A DNA stretch of 64,000 nt from JAISGQ01 sp045604965. Lineage in GTDB: Bacteria > Bacillota > Clostridia > Oscillospirales > Acutalibacteraceae. Location: positions 62,001 through 126,000 of the forward strand of contig JAZUPB010000059.1 in NCBI GenBank assembly GCA_045604965.1, given 5' to 3'. The notes under the pieces were generated by a model, which saw only the letters and a list, made by a program, of their open reading frames with translations, was not told where the DNA came from and did not search any database. Made by a program: the position numbers and the translations under genes. Positions 62,731-64,000 of the stretch are shown here, piece after piece (within the stretch, counting starts at the first letter, position 1; each line of letters starts with the position of its first letter).

Positions 62731-64000
62731 TTATGCGTCATCATTGCTGCTGTCCGGTGAAGTAGCCGCAGGAACGGGGACATTCCTCGCTGCTTTGGTT
62801 TTGATCTTACCGACAAAACTCTTGAATATTACGATGAAGCGCTGACATTCCTCTGTCTTTCGGAACAAAAGCCATACGACTACGTTGGGTATTATTACAC
62901 AGAGAACACACTTTACAATAAAGGATACCATATCGGGAGTATTTGCAAATATACCTGCAAATGCGTTTTCGCTGTCCGATTCGCAGTTGCCAAACAGCAG
63001 TATGCCAAGCCCGTAGGTAGAGGCAACGCAGGCGACTGTTATTCCGAGATGTAGGAAGAACGTTTTGAAATACGAACTCAGGGGTTTTTTAAATACGTGC
63101 TTGTACACGATCATAGGATCAAACCATTGCATAGTAAGGCAATGCGAAATGATTGTAGCGGATCTGATACCGAGTACACCAGCCTCATCGCCGTACTTGC
63201 CAAGAGATAAACCCAGTAGAATTGACGCGCCGATATTAATTGCACACATAGCAATCGGGCGATATTTGCCCTGAACAAACAGACCGTTTGCATTACGTAT
63301 AGTTGCTATGGGGTTCATGATGGTATTGGAATAAAATACAGCTGCAACGATTATGGGCATCCACATACTCATTACAAACTCATCGCTCTGAAGCCAAAGA
63401 CGAATAAAGGGGTTAAGCAACACCACAAAGCAGGTGGTACAGAAGCAACAGAGCCAAAATGCCATAAACTGCAAGGATTTAAATGTTTTATGCTGATATT
63501 CGCTGTCCTTTTCTGCAGCAAGGTTACCCATACTGGGCAGTGCAGAGTTGAAAAACTGAAGAATTACTTGTCTGACCTTGGTGGAAGCAAGACGGTAATT
63601 TGAAACATAGCCCACCCACAGAGGACCGAAAAATGAGGAAATAACGATGCTGTCAAGACTGGTGTTTATCTGTGTGCACACCTTGTAGATCATAAGTGCG
63701 CTTACGTCCTTATACAGCTTTTTCTTTTCTTCTTTTGAAAGGCTTTCTTTTGTGTTGTAATCGACCTCGGGATATCGCTTGTCAACATATCGGGATATGA
63801 TAAGGTTTGTTGTTCTGGTGATGATTATACCTGCCACAAGATAGACGATATAGATGATGGTGCGGTTTTCCTTAATGAAAAGATTGAGACACAGCAGAAT
63901 ACCTGCTTCTACAACAACACGGACGACAGACATCACCATCTGGATATTAGTTACTTTTCGATTTTCCTGATGTGCTGTCAGAAGTGTTGCTTTGTATACC
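62731..64000 (-). CDS. Polysaccharide flippase (Wzx-like), 5' end outside window
   Basis: The frame continues past the ATG at 63939 to the window edge, so the gene starts beyond 64000; at least 423 residues are visible. About ten membrane helices are seen, with the MVF/MATE-type pattern of Wzx flippases: DSIVISSFFGPLWVGYVSNYRL, FFNSALPSMGNLAAEK and a repeated NA-x-GLFVQGKYRP segment. Flippases move lipid-linked oligosaccharides across the membrane. The C-terminus ends in a short Pro/Ser/Asp tail (SPDSSNDDA). It lies upstream of a glycosyltransferase gene. Confidence 0.9.
   Translation of the reverse strand, partial: VYKATLLTAHQENRKVTNIQMVMSVVRVVVEAGILLCLNLFIKENRTIIYIVYLVAGIIITRTTNLIISRYVDKRYPEVDYNTKESLSKEEKKKLYKDVSALMIYKVCTQINTSLDSIVISSFFGPLWVGYVSNYRLASTKVRQVILQFFNSALPSMGNLAAEKDSEYQHKTFKSLQFMAFWLCCFCTTCFVVLLNPFIRLWLQSDEFVMSMWMPIIVAAVFYSNTIMNPIATIRNANGLFVQGKYRPIAMCAINIGASILLGLSLGKYGDEAGVLGIRSATIISHCLTMQWFDPMIVYKHVFKKPLSSYFKTFFLHLGITVACVASTYGLGILLFGNCESDSENAFAGIFANTPDMVSFIVKCVLCVIIPNVVVWLLFRKTEECQRFIVIFKSFVGKIKTKAARNVPVPAATSPDSSNDDA

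Overview
The window looks like chromosomal DNA from a Gram-positive anaerobe of the Clostridia, most like a Ruminococcus-type member of the Oscillospiraceae. Supporting signs are ribonuclease Y, LPXTG sortase substrates, strong GGAGG ribosome binding sites, clostripain, a CoaX-type pantothenate kinase, an AgrC/AgrA-type two-component system, Rnf genes, and a taste for surface glycan proteins (GH16, CBM2-like and CBM4/9-like modules). The genus is an inference; no rRNA is present to test it. No insertion sequence, prophage, integrase or CRISPR array is visible.

Layout: 1-10067 is the 3' part of an enormous wall-anchored adhesin built from about 31 beta-sandwich repeats arranged in an A-B-C triad. 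Then come an APH(3')-type kinase gene, a clostripain-family lipoprotein with a Tyr/Gly/Asp repeat tail, rny, and a BlaI/M56 regulatory pair with a double operator (10-17 kb). From 17 to 25 kb lie a Nudix hydrolase operon with two membrane proteins, a CBM2-like/HD-GYP fusion receptor, a membrane protein, a thioredoxin-reductase-like flavoprotein without an obvious NADPH motif, a lipoprotein, tRNA-Leu(CAA) and a frameshifted zinc-ribbon membrane gene. From 25.6 to 30 kb an AgrA-like regulator precedes a histidine kinase that is continuous in frame with a CPBP (CAAX-type) protease. guaB follows with a strong promoter and a structured leader.

From 32 to 36.2 kb is a compact rnfCDGEA cluster. It lacks rnfB, its RnfA has apparently lost the cysteines that normally hold the intramembrane iron-sulfur cluster, and its RnfG carries an extra FMN-binding-like domain. 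A YgjP-like metallopeptidase takes the usual rnfB position. Next are a minus-strand operon (M20 dipeptidase, NusG domain II protein, solute-binding-like lipoprotein) and coaX with an ECF S component.

From 41.9 to 55.6 kb one consensus promoter appears to drive six overlapping or closely spaced genes: a coiled-coil protein, signal peptidase I, a 3365-residue LPKTG surface protein with His/Cys repeats and BspA-type leucine-rich repeats, a class C sortase, an LPQTG pilin-like protein and a second sortase. This is a self-contained machine for exporting, anchoring and probably polymerising surface fibres. The right end (55.8-64 kb, minus strand) holds a GH16 glucanase with three carbohydrate-binding-like modules, a three-enzyme fusion (acyltransferase 3, CapA-like, SGNH hydrolase), a family 2 glycosyltransferase and the start-truncated gene of a polysaccharide flippase, which together suggest a cell-surface polysaccharide locus continuing beyond the window.
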